Origin: Bacteroidota bacterium
GTDB lineage: Bacteria; Bacteroidota; Bacteroidia; Flavobacteriales_F; PHOS-HE28
Direction of reading: 5' to 3'
DNA length: 18,892 nt
NCBI GenBank assembly: GCA_963169595.1
Contig: CAUJFM010000373.1
Coordinates: forward strand, 1 to 18,892
Part shown: positions 8,925 to 15,143 of the stretch, piece after piece
Numbering within the stretch: position 1 is the stretch's first letter
Layout: each line of letters starts with the position of its first letter
Made by a program: the position numbers and the translations under genes
Notes under the pieces: generated by a model
The model's input: the letters and a program-made list of their open reading frames with translations, nothing else
Told to the model about the DNA's origin: nothing
The model's database searches: none

Positions 8925-9152
8925 ATGAAGACCAACATGCTCGAGTACTATCAGCAGGTGCTGGACAAGATCAGTCTGGCCGATGCGCAAGTGTTCCGCA
9001 AGGAACTGCGCAAGGCGTTCAAACGGCTGCTGCCCGAGCAACGGGCCGAATTGAAGGCTTGGTTCCGCAACACGTGCGTGTGCAAGGTGCAGCCGGACGA
9101 CCTGCGGACCATGCCGGTGCAGGTCCAGGAGGAGCGGTCCCTCAGGCGTTGA
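8925..9152 (+). CDS. Small charged protein of unknown function (75 aa)
   Basis: I do not recognise a named family. The protein is short, helical and basic, with amphipathic stretches around LEYYQQVLDKIS and FRKELRKAFKRLL, then WFRNTCVCKV with a Cys-x-Cys at about 51-53. There is no signal peptide or membrane segment, so it is probably cytosolic. Reality as a gene is supported by its position between a terminator with a -7-like box on one side and a convergent gene on the other. Its last 11 nt overlap the 3' end of the minus-strand membrane-protein gene. The Arg/Lys-rich helices could serve nucleic-acid or protein binding, but that is only a guess. Confidence 0.7.
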   Translation: MKTNMLEYYQQVLDKISLADAQVFRKELRKAFKRLLPEQRAELKAWFRNTCVCKVQPDDLRTMPVQVQEERSLRR

Positions 9153-9858
9153 AGTAGCGGCTGTTCCAGGAACGGTCGCTGAACTGCCCGAAGAACGCGA
9201 GCCAGCCGAAGACCGTGAAGGCGGAGAGCACCAGGAAGCTCCACCCGATGAAGAGCACGCGCGTGCCGGTCCAGTAGGGCGCGTCCACCATGCCGGGTCG
9301 CAGCCATTGCGACGGGACCACCAGGGCCATCAGCACGGCCATGGCCAGCACCAGCGCAGCGAGGTTGAGCGGCGAACGGAAGGGCCAGCCCAGAACGGCG
9401 CGCATGGGCGAAAGGTCGTTGCCCCACTTGTGCACCAGGTAGTACCGGTCGTTGCCGATGGGCACGAACAGCAGCGGGTCCGCCTCGCTGTCGCAGAGCC
9501 GGAAGCGCTCGGCAGGTGCCATGATCCGATAGCTGGTGATGGGGCCGCCGGCCTGGCGTTCCAGTGCGCGGACAGCCTGAACGGCCTGCGGCGGCAGTTC
9601 GCCCTTGAAGAGACCGGCGTCCAGGAAACGGAGCCGGTACTTGACGCACAGGGCGCGGATGGTGCGGATGTCGTAGATGCGCTCGGGGTCCAAGTGGCGC
9701 AGGCGCACCACTCCTTCGCCCTTGGCGCTCAGCACCACGGCGCGGAGCACGTCATCCTGCTTCTGTTCCTCCTCCAGCCACTGATGTACTTGGTCCACCA
9801 GGGCCTGCTGTCCGCGGAGCACACGCTCCAAGCGGTCCCGTTCGGTCGATGTTGCCAT
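9142..9858 (-). CDS. Uncharacterised protein with two C-terminal membrane helices
   Basis: A 238-residue protein I cannot assign. The N-terminal 40 residues are charged and helical (RDRLERVLRGQQ, QVHQWLEEEQKQ). A mixed alpha/beta soluble region follows to about 155, including DRYYLVHKWGNDLSP at 137-151. Two transmembrane segments are evident at about 164-182 and 201-224. The C-terminus ends FSDRSWNSRYFNA. The soluble half is probably cytoplasmic, with the helices as a tail anchor. It lies 37 nt downstream of the DUF1883 gene on the same strand and has no -7 box of its own that I can find, so the two are likely co-transcribed. Its 3' end overlaps the convergent small gene by 11 nt. Confidence 0.75.
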   Translation of the reverse strand: MATSTERDRLERVLRGQQALVDQVHQWLEEEQKQDDVLRAVVLSAKGEGVVRLRHLDPERIYDIRTIRALCVKYRLRFLDAGLFKGELPPQAVQAVRALERQAGGPITSYRIMAPAERFRLCDSEADPLLFVPIGNDRYYLVHKWGNDLSPMRAVLGWPFRSPLNLAALVLAMAVLMALVVPSQWLRPGMVDAPYWTGTRVLFIGWSFLVLSAFTVFGWLAFFGQFSDRSWNSRYFNA

Positions 9859-9895
9859 GGTATCTCAGGAACGCCGGATGGACCGGATCGGTTCG

Positions 9896-10291
9896 TCAAC
9901 CTTCACTTTTTCCCGCGAGGCTCATCTCCGCAGCGATGCGGGCGGTCTCCTCCTCGAGCAGGCCTTCGGCGGCACGCACATGCGGCGGCGCGTCGGAGGC
10001 GATGGTGCTGCGCACCGAGTTGTTCGGCGAAAGGCGGCGACAGCTGGCCTTCACCTCGATGGGGGTGCTCATGGTCCCCTTCTCCACCACCACGGTCCAC
10101 ACCGCGTCGTAAGGCACCACGAACCGGACGGGGGATTCCTCGAAGAGCCCCCCGTAATAGGAATGGGTCCTGCCGCCCTTGTAGGCCTTGAACTCCTTGC
10201 CGGTCATGAACTTCACCTTGGTGGCCGTATCGATCTCCACTTCGATGATCTCCTTCTTCTTGGCCTCGATCGACTGATGCAGGAACTTCAT
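9896..10291 (-). CDS. DUF1883-domain protein
   Basis: A 131-residue protein whose first ~88 residues fit the DUF1883 pattern as I remember it: the start MKFLHQSI, the central YKGGRTHSYYGG at about 57-68, then an S-P-V-R and W-T-V-V-V strand pair. The function of DUF1883 is not established. The remaining ~43 residues are a charged, Glu/Ala-rich helical extension that looks additional to the domain. There is no signal peptide or membrane segment. It has a good -7 box just upstream and probably drives the downstream two-helix membrane protein as well. The assignment is from pattern memory, not a search. Confidence 0.72.
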   Translation of the reverse strand: MKFLHQSIEAKKKEIIEVEIDTATKVKFMTGKEFKAYKGGRTHSYYGGLFEESPVRFVVPYDAVWTVVVEKGTMSTPIEVKASCRRLSPNNSVRSTIASDAPPHVRAAEGLLEEETARIAAEMSLAGKSEG

Positions 10292-10312
10292 GGGATGCGG
10301 TGCAGGTTTGTG

Positions 10313-10320
10313 CGAAGATA
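10313..10320 (-). promoter_or_regulatory. Candidate -7 box for the DUF1883 unit
   Basis: On the minus strand TATCTTCG matches TAnnTTTG at all fixed positions but one. The predicted leader is about 17-20 nt. It lies in the 36-nt gap between the Usp stop and the DUF1883 start. Confidence 0.5.
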
Positions 10321-10327
10321 GTATGCC

Positions 10328-11128
10328 TCACAGCTTCACGCTCATCACCGGCACCGTGGTGTGGTTCACGATGTCCTCCGTGAGGCTGCCGTTCACCACG
10401 TGGAAGAAGCCGGTGCGCCCATGGGTGGCCATGGTGATGAGGTCGGCATCGATCTCGCGGGCGAAGTTGAGGATGCCCTCCTCGATGCTGAGGTCGTTGT
10501 AGATGGTGGCGGTGAAGCGCCGCAGCTCGTGGCGTTGCAGGAAACGGTCGATGGCCTTGCTGCTGTCCGCGCTGCGCTCGAAGGTCTTGGGGGTGTTCAC
10601 CTTCAGCAGGTGCACCTTGGGGTCGAACAGTTCGATGATGGGCAGGAAGGCGTTGAACTTCTGGATGTCCGTTTCGGAGAAGTTGGACGCATAGACCATG
10701 TCGTTCACCTGGAAGTCCTCGACGTGGTGCTTGATGACGAGCACGGGCATGGGCGCCAACCGCACGATGCGCTGGGTGTTGCTGCCCACGATGCTCTTGA
10801 TGCCCTTGGCGCCATGGGAACCCATCACGATGAGGTCGGCCGCAGCGATGTGCTCATTGCGGAACATCTCGGTGAGGGACATCTGGCGGAGCATGAACTT
10901 GCGCAGTTCGATCCCCTCTACAAAAGGCAGGGTCGGCACCATGTCCAGCTTGGCCTCGAGCTCCTCCCGCAGGCGCTGGTTCTCTGTGTGGAAGTCGGTC
11001 ATCTGCTCATAGAGGTGCACCACATCGATGGTGGCCCCGGTGAGGCGCGCGATCTTGGCCGCCACCTGCAGGGCGTCCGTGGCGCAGTCCGAGAGATCGT
11101 AGGGAACAACGATGGTCCTGATGCTCAT
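10328..11128 (-). CDS. Universal stress protein with two UspA domains
   Basis: A 266-residue protein made of two tandem Usp domains, each normally binding ATP or acting as a stress-linked dimer. Domain 1 (about 1-133) opens with the typical TIVVPYDLSDCATDAL and carries the G-x2-G-x9-G-S/T loop as GSHGAKG (103-109) followed by GSNTQRIV. Domain 2 (about 143-266) has the related ATHGRTGFF (234-242) followed by NGSLTEDIV, with Ala in place of the first Gly. Both loops suggest nucleotide binding. An in-frame extension to 11236 exists, but the real start is ATG 11128: the family N-terminus begins there and a well-spaced promoter lies upstream of it. The gene is divergent from the SiaC-like gene. 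Confidence 0.93.
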   Translation of the reverse strand: MSIRTIVVPYDLSDCATDALQVAAKIARLTGATIDVVHLYEQMTDFHTENQRLREELEAKLDMVPTLPFVEGIELRKFMLRQMSLTEMFRNEHIAAADLIVMGSHGAKGIKSIVGSNTQRIVRLAPMPVLVIKHHVEDFQVNDMVYASNFSETDIQKFNAFLPIIELFDPKVHLLKVNTPKTFERSADSSKAIDRFLQRHELRRFTATIYNDLSIEEGILNFAREIDADLITMATHGRTGFFHVVNGSLTEDIVNHTTVPVMSVKL

Positions 11129-11160
11129 GGTACCCGTGGCCGGAAAGTACCGTCCGCCCT

Positions 11161-11191
11161 CAAAGTAATACCACGTCCCCCAGCGGCCAAA
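11161..11191 (-). promoter_or_regulatory. Promoter of the usp gene
   Basis: On the minus strand TTTG (11188-11191) and TTACTTTG (11161-11168) are separated by exactly 19 nt, the classic Bacteroidota -33/-7 arrangement. Transcription would start near 11156, giving a leader of roughly 28 nt. This is the best-formed promoter in the window. Confidence 0.65.
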
Positions 11192-11193
11192 TG

Positions 11194-11205
11194 ACATGCG
11201 CATGT
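11194..11205. promoter_or_regulatory. 12-bp palindrome between divergent usp and siaC-like promoters
   Basis: ACATGCGCATGT is its own reverse complement. It abuts the -33 element of usp and covers the -25 to -36 zone of the SiaC-like promoter, a good place for a shared operator. Confidence 0.45.
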
Positions 11206-11217
11206 GCCCGAGGTGGC

Positions 11218-11225
11218 TACATTCG
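11218..11225 (+). promoter_or_regulatory. Candidate -7 box for the SiaC-like gene
   Basis: TACATTCG differs from TAnnTTTG at one position and ends 9 nt before the ATG at 11235, again predicting a very short leader. Confidence 0.5.
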
Positions 11226-11234
11226 CCAACGCCC

Positions 11235-11624
11235 ATGGTTACCGAGCCCTACGAACAAGCGGCCACCGAGAAGACCCCGGCCGTGCGGCTGGACCCCGTA
11301 GCGGGGACGCTTCACATCGAGGGTTGCTCCATCCCGGAGAACGCCGATCGCTTCTACGGGCCGCTCTACGACGCGGTGGACCGCTATGCGCTGCATCCGG
11401 CCACCCGTACCGTGGTGGAGGTGGACCTGAAGTACTTCAACTCCAGCACCTCCAAGTACCTACTGGATGTGTTCAAGCGACTGGAGGACCTGCATGCCAC
11501 ACGCACCAGCAGCGTGGTACTGGAATGGCTGCATGCGGCCGACGACCTGGACATGAAGGAGGCCGGGGAGGATTACCGCGCCCTGCTCGAGTTCCCGGTG
11601 AAATTGGTGGCCCGCAAGGACTGA
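11235..11624 (+). CDS. SiaC-family (DUF1987) regulatory phosphoprotein
   Basis: A 129-residue protein with the full SiaC/DUF1987 layout. It has ATEKTPAVRLDP at the start, a SIPENADRFYGPL helix entry near 32-44, then the phospho-site region LKYFNSSTSKYLLDV at about 65-79, and the tail DMKEAGEDYRALLEF at about 106-120. In Pseudomonas aeruginosa SiaC is phosphorylated by the kinase SiaB, dephosphorylated by the PP2C phosphatase SiaA, and in its unphosphorylated form activates the diguanylate cyclase SiaD. None of these partners is in the window. The modified Thr of Pseudomonas appears here as Ser70. ATG 11235 is chosen over an upstream in-frame ATG at 11196 because homology and the -7 box point to it. 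Confidence 0.88.
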   Translation: MVTEPYEQAATEKTPAVRLDPVAGTLHIEGCSIPENADRFYGPLYDAVDRYALHPATRTVVEVDLKYFNSSTSKYLLDVFKRLEDLHATRTSSVVLEWLHAADDLDMKEAGEDYRALLEFPVKLVARKD

Positions 11625-11631
11625 GCCCGGG

Positions 11632-12438
11632 TCACGGTTCGCCGAAGACCTCGGCCCAACGGCGTGCGGGAATGGCCAAGCCATCCTCGAAGTACACCAC
11701 CGCGCCCCACGGGTGGTTCACGCGGCGATAGACGGTCTCCCGCCCCTCCTTCACCAACCGACGTTCCAGTACAACGGCGTTCCCTTCCTTGTAGGTGCGC
11801 TCCTGGAGGCCATCGGGCGGGGCTGGCGTTGGGGTGACAGCGGGCGTTACGGGCGAAGGGGTCCGCGTTCCGGTCGACGGCACAGTTCGATCAGGGCGTG
11901 GCTCGGGCCTGGGGGCCTCCTCCCTGCGGGCGGGCGGCTTCACCGCACTGTCCGGTGGTGCGGGCTGGACCACGGGCGGGGGTGCGGGCACCGGCTCCGG
12001 CACCTCGACCAGGGGCTGCGGCCGGGGCTCCGGCTCCACCGGCGTTACCTCTTGCGGCGGTGCAGGCAGCGACGGGGAGGTATCCCGGTCCGCTTCACGC
12101 TCGGCGTTCCGCTTGGCGATCAGGGCCTGCAGGTCCTGGATCTTCACCTTGGGATACACATTCAACGGGCGCATGCGGCGGGCCTCCTCGAAGCGGGCGA
12201 GCGCATCGTCGTAGCGCTGCGCGGTGAAGAGCGCTTCCGCATCGCGCATCACGGTCTGGAAAGCTTGGTCCTGTGCCGCCTCCTCCGCCTCCTTCCGGGC
12301 GAGGCGGCTGCGCTCCTTGGCGCTCATCCCCGCGAACTCACGGGTGAGACTGGTGTCCGGCTGAGCCTGTACGGCGCACACCAGCAGCCAGGCCGGGATC
12401 ACCAGCAGGCGGAGGAGCGATGGGCGTGCGAAGGGCAT
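11632..12438 (-). CDS. Secreted proline-rich protein with a TPR-like segment
   Basis: A 268-residue protein with an N-terminal signal peptide (hydrophobic LLRLLVIPAWLLVCAVQA, likely cut near residue 25). A helical TPR-like unit covers about 55-108, of the form A-x-LFTAQRYDDALARFEEA, then RPLNVYPKVKIQDLQALI, a pattern common in Bacteroidota periplasmic proteins. A long Pro/Glu/Thr-rich linker runs from about 118 to 218. A compact C-terminal domain follows (about 220-268, with ERRLVKEGRETVYRRV and GAVVYFEDGLAI). The proline linker may span periplasm or cell wall, as in TonB-like and envelope-bridging proteins; this is inference. ATG 12438 gives the signal peptide, whereas an in-frame TTG at 12483 overlaps the promoter. 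Its stop is 7 nt from the convergent SiaC-like stop. Confidence 0.8.
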   Translation of the reverse strand: MPFARPSLLRLLVIPAWLLVCAVQAQPDTSLTREFAGMSAKERSRLARKEAEEAAQDQAFQTVMRDAEALFTAQRYDDALARFEEARRMRPLNVYPKVKIQDLQALIAKRNAEREADRDTSPSLPAPPQEVTPVEPEPRPQPLVEVPEPVPAPPPVVQPAPPDSAVKPPARREEAPRPEPRPDRTVPSTGTRTPSPVTPAVTPTPAPPDGLQERTYKEGNAVVLERRLVKEGRETVYRRVNHPWGAVVYFEDGLAIPARRWAEVFGEP

Positions 12439-12480
12439 GGACCGGACGGGCAGGAGCGCATGAAGCGCCACGTTCCTACG

Positions 12481-12488
12481 CAAAGGAA
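12481..12488 (-). promoter_or_regulatory. Candidate -7 box for the proline-rich protein gene
   Basis: On the minus strand TTCCTTTG matches TAnnTTTG at five of six fixed positions, about 42 nt before the ATG at 12438. Confidence 0.4.
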
Positions 12489-12533
12489 AGGCCGAACGTT
12501 GCGTTCCTCATGCGCCCGTGGGCCCGGCCTCTG

Positions 12534-12541
12534 TTACTTTG
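12534..12541 (+). promoter_or_regulatory. Candidate -7 box for the lipoprotein gene
   Basis: TTACTTTG is the same octamer as the usp -7 box. A perfect 12-bp palindrome (CCGCGATCGCGG, 12544-12555) follows, close to the expected transcription start. The leader would be about 60 nt. Confidence 0.45.
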
Positions 12542-12605
12542 CCCCGCGATCGCGGCACAGGCGCACAACAGCACCCATCCGTGCACCGTTCGCCATAGAA
12601 CCGTC

Positions 12606-13451
12606 ATGATCATGCGCAACCTGCTCACTGCCCTGCTGCTCGCCGCCGGACTGGTGGCCTGCACCTCCGAACCGGAGACCGATCCCCGCGTGCAACAACT
12701 GGAAGAGGACAGCCAGCGGCTGAGCTCCAAGGTGACCTCGCAGGACAGTACCATCAACGACCTGTTCGGCACCTTGAACCGGATCAGCGAGAACCTGCGG
12801 ACCATCCGCAGCAAGCAGGGCCAACTGGTGAGCCCGGGCGAGGGCGTGGAATCCGGGGTATCGCCGGAGGACCGCATCATGGGTGACATCGCCAGCATCG
12901 ACACGCGGCTGGGCGCCAACCGCAGCCTGATCGAGAAGCTGCGCAAGCAGGCCAAGGCCAACGGCAAGGCGATCAGCGAACTGGAGCGCACCGTGGCCGA
13001 TCTGGAGCGGAGCCTCGCCGAGAAGGACCAGGAGATCGCGCAGTTGAAGGACCAGCTCTCCAGCACCAACAGCTCGCTCGCCACGCTGATCCAGATGTAC
13101 CGCGACAAATCGCAGTTGAGCGACATGCAGCGCAACGAGCTGAACACGGCCTACTACGCCATCGGCACGTCCAAGGAGCTGCGCGAGAACGGGGTGTTGA
13201 CGAAGGAAGGCGGCGTGGCCGGTATGGGCGGGGTGAACAAGCTGAACACCGAAAGCCTGCCGAAGAACTACTTCACCCAGATCGACATCATGAACACCCA
13301 GGAGATCCCCCTGGCATCGAAGAAGGCCAAGCTGGTGACCTCCCATCCAGCGGGCAGCTACCGCTTGGAGCCCGAGGCGGGCAAGCTGGTCATCACCGAC
13401 GTGAACGCGTTCTGGAGCATCTCCAAATACCTGGTGGTGGTGGTGGATTGA
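12606..13451 (+). CDS. Coiled-coil lipoprotein of unknown function
   Basis: A 281-residue predicted lipoprotein. The signal sequence MIMRNLLTALLLAAG ends in the lipobox LVAC, with Cys19 as the lipidated residue, followed by Thr-Ser. From about 25 to 190 the sequence is long and helical with heptad-like Leu/Ile spacing (QQLEEDSQRL, LRTIRSKQGQL, LERTVADLERSLAEKDQEIAQLKDQL without interruption), a clear coiled coil. The C-terminal ~90 residues form a separate domain rich in strands, including NELNTAYYAIGTSKEL, KNYFTQIDI, GSYRLEP and the end FWSISKYLVVVVD. I have a memory of similar Bacteroidota proteins but cannot name a function. ATG 12606 or 12612 are both possible; the longer in-frame extension to 12420 is rejected because it would bury the signal sequence. 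Confidence 0.82.
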   Translation: MIMRNLLTALLLAAGLVACTSEPETDPRVQQLEEDSQRLSSKVTSQDSTINDLFGTLNRISENLRTIRSKQGQLVSPGEGVESGVSPEDRIMGDIASIDTRLGANRSLIEKLRKQAKANGKAISELERTVADLERSLAEKDQEIAQLKDQLSSTNSSLATLIQMYRDKSQLSDMQRNELNTAYYAIGTSKELRENGVLTKEGGVAGMGGVNKLNTESLPKNYFTQIDIMNTQEIPLASKKAKLVTSHPAGSYRLEPEAGKLVITDVNAFWSISKYLVVVVD

Positions 13452-13472
13452 GGACCGTGGAGCAAGACCAAT

Positions 13473-13503
13473 GGAAAAGGCCGCCCGGTGGACGGCCTTT
13501 TCC
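13473..13503. terminator. Bidirectional hairpin terminator
   Basis: A perfect 11-bp stem (GGAAAAGGCCG / CGGCCTTTTCC) has a 9-nt loop. It lies between the convergent lipoprotein (stop 13451) and cysteine-rich protein (stop 13523) genes. T-runs are present on both strands, so it can serve both. Confidence 0.8.
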
Positions 13504-13522
13504 GTTCAGTGGCCCCGCAGGA

Positions 13523-14002
13523 TCATTTGATCGTGGCGTTCGGCTTGGGGGCGGGAGCCGCGGTCTTCGGTGCGGCCGCCTTTCCACCTCCGGCACAACA
13601 AGCGCCCTTGGCATCCGCCTTACCCGCACAGGACTTGGCATCGGACGAGGTGCACGCTTCGGAGCAGGGCTTCCACCCTTCCTTGCGCATGGCCTCCAGC
13701 TTGGTCCGCTGTTCCTTGGTCAGGTTCTCCTCGGCCATGGCATCGTGCCTAGCCATATTGGCCTCGACCTCCGCTTGCAGTTCGGCCAGTTTGGCCCGCA
13801 GGTCGGCGACCTCCTCTTCACCCATGAGCAGTTGCTTGTAGAGCCCCTGGGCCTCATCGGTGGAGAGGCCCAAGGCCTTGGCATAGCAATCGGCCCGGTT
13901 CCTGGCCAACTGGTCGGCGGAGGGGGCCTTCTCCTGGGCCTGCGCGAAGCCTGCCAGGACCAGGAAACCGCCCAGAACGACGGTACGAATCATGTTCTTC
14001 AT
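13523..14002 (-). CDS. Small periplasmic cysteine-rich, Spy/CpxP-like helical protein
   Basis: A 159-residue protein with a clear signal peptide (VVLGGFLVLAGFAQA, cut about residue 22). The mature part is helical from about 26 to 108, including an LTKEQRTKLEAM stretch that resembles the LTxxQ motif of Spy/CpxP and heavy-metal-resistance periplasmic proteins. A Cys-rich tail follows, with Cys113, Cys117, Cys125, Cys135 and Cys136 (KPCSEAC, KSCAGK, GACCAGG), and ends in an Ala/Pro/Lys-rich stretch. Metal binding or sensing of envelope stress is suggested but not proven; only one LTxxQ is obvious. ATG 14002 gives the signal peptide; an in-frame extension to 14233 runs through the promoter region and into the neighbouring gene on the other strand. 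Confidence 0.75.
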   Translation of the reverse strand: MKNMIRTVVLGGFLVLAGFAQAQEKAPSADQLARNRADCYAKALGLSTDEAQGLYKQLLMGEEEVADLRAKLAELQAEVEANMARHDAMAEENLTKEQRTKLEAMRKEGWKPCSEACTSSDAKSCAGKADAKGACCAGGGKAAAPKTAAPAPKPNATIK

Positions 14003-14026
14003 GCTTTGATGAGGTTCGTTGGTACG

Positions 14027-14037
14027 CCAAAATAGTA
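14027..14037 (-). promoter_or_regulatory. Candidate -7 region for the cysteine-rich protein gene
   Basis: On the minus strand TACTATTTTGG holds a TA followed by TTTTG with irregular spacing, 25 nt before the ATG. A tandem TGACCAG repeat (14053-14066) lies where the -33 element would be. Confidence 0.3.
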
Positions 14038-14052
14038 CATACGGACAGGTCC

Positions 14053-14066
14053 TGACCAGTGACCAG
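14053..14066. repeat. Two tandem TGACCAG heptamers
   Basis: TGACCAG occurs twice in a row between divergent genes, overlapping the expected -33 zone of the minus-strand gene. It may be a regulator site or chance. Confidence 0.3.
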
Positions 14067-14131
14067 CCGACCGGCCAGGCCATGAACGCGCCACCACCGC
14101 CCCATGCGGAATAACGGCAACCCCGCTCCGT

Positions 14132-14140
14132 TATCCTTTC
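14132..14140 (+). promoter_or_regulatory. Candidate -7 region for the repeat-protein gene
   Basis: TATCCTTTC (starting at 14132) resembles a TA..TTTG box with one extra spacer base and a final C, only 4 nt before the ATG at 14145, predicting a nearly leaderless mRNA. Confidence 0.3.
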
Positions 14141-14144
14141 CACC

Positions 14145-14558
14145 ATGCGCACCGAATACCCGGCCAAGGTCCTGCTCGCCTGGGGCGAAGCGATCGCCGG
14201 GCATACCGGGCTGCGCGACTGGCTGATCACCAACGGCTATCCGGAACTGGGCCTGTTCACCTTCGCACTGCGCAACAAACCCGATGCCCGGAAGTGGTTG
14301 ATCGAGAACGGGCATCCGCACCTGATGGCGGTGATCACCGGCATCGAGGGCGACACGCAGGCGCTGGACTGGCTGGACCGCCATGGCATGCACGTGCTCC
14401 GCCAGGTGGCCCTGACCGGCGATGGCGATGAGGATGCCTTCCGCTGGCTGATGCAGCATGGCCACCGCGAGCTGGCCATCATCGGCAACAAGATGCACCA
14501 GGTGAAGCGCAAGATGGACGAGGACTACGGCGATTATCACCGCTATCCGCAGGACTGA
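14145..14558 (+). CDS. Protein of four 25-residue helical repeats
   Basis: A 137-residue cytosolic-looking protein of unknown family. It is built of four tandem repeats of exactly 25 residues. Trp-Leu occurs at 26, 51, 76 and 101, (N/H)-G at 30, 55, 80 and 105, and a Leu 4 residues after each Gly at 35, 60, 85 and 110. The pattern A-x2-WL-x3-(N/H)G-x3-L suggests paired short helices in a solenoid, loosely like ankyrin repeats but shorter. The N-terminal LLAWGEAIAG may be a capping helix and the C-terminal KRKMDEDYGDYHRYPQD is an acidic and aromatic tail. Solenoids usually bind proteins, so an adaptor or inhibitor role is conceivable. Its stop is immediately adjacent (0 nt) to the end of the convergent CPBP gene. 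Confidence 0.8.
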   Translation: MRTEYPAKVLLAWGEAIAGHTGLRDWLITNGYPELGLFTFALRNKPDARKWLIENGHPHLMAVITGIEGDTQALDWLDRHGMHVLRQVALTGDGDEDAFRWLMQHGHRELAIIGNKMHQVKRKMDEDYGDYHRYPQD

Positions 14559-15143
14559 TCACGCTTCCGCGACGAGCCGGCGCCAGGTCGTGTGCAGCCG
14601 CTCGAGCAGGACGACATCGATGAGCGTGTGGGCGATGATGGGACCGAGCAGGCCCTGTTCACGAGCCATCCATCCCAGCACCAACATTCCCGCGGTGAGG
14701 GCGGCCCCGTAGGTGAACAGACGCCGGTCGCGGGGATCCAGGTAGCCGTGGATGGCCACGAAGATCACCGCGGTGAGCGGGATCCCCAGCCAGTGCTGCA
14801 ACGCGCCCCGGAAGAAGAGCTCCTCCCCCACCCCGGCACATAGGGAAACGCCCCATCGGGCCCAGGGGCTCACGATATACGGGCCGATCAGACGGGCATA
14901 CCGTTCGCGCACGGGGCCCTGCCAGGGCGTACGGATGATGGCCCAAGCACCGGCCCCGATACCCAGACCCACCAGCACACCGCTGACCACCTGCGACAGG
15001 AGGCTCTGGCCACGTAGCGCATCCAGCACGCTGCGTTGCTGCACCACCTCCATCAGCAGCACCCCTCCACCTCCGAAGAGGAGCACGGTGACGCCACCGA
15101 GCAGGAACAGGGTACGACCCGGCCGGAAGCGTGGCTCAGCCAT
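14559..15143 (-). CDS. CPBP-family intramembrane metalloprotease (CAAX-protease-like)
   Basis: A 194-residue multi-pass membrane protein of the CPBP/Abi family of glutamyl-type intramembrane proteases. Motif 1 EELFFR is at 107-112 (EExxxR), motif 2 FVAIH at 128-132 (FxxxH), and motif 3 HTLID at 172-176, where the last residue is Asp instead of the more usual Asn. Several hydrophobic helices are visible (about 11-31, 50-70, 97-105, 122-132, 140-150, 165-180). Catalytic residues appear present, so it may be active, although many family members only bind partners. Its ATG overlaps the stop of the MoxR-like gene by 8 nt, so it is the last gene of that unit and is likely translationally coupled. 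An in-frame start at 15164 is possible but would add 7 residues without support. Confidence 0.9.
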   Translation of the reverse strand: MAEPRFRPGRTLFLLGGVTVLLFGGGGVLLMEVVQQRSVLDALRGQSLLSQVVSGVLVGLGIGAGAWAIIRTPWQGPVRERYARLIGPYIVSPWARWGVSLCAGVGEELFFRGALQHWLGIPLTAVIFVAIHGYLDPRDRRLFTYGAALTAGMLVLGWMAREQGLLGPIIAHTLIDVVLLERLHTTWRRLVAEA

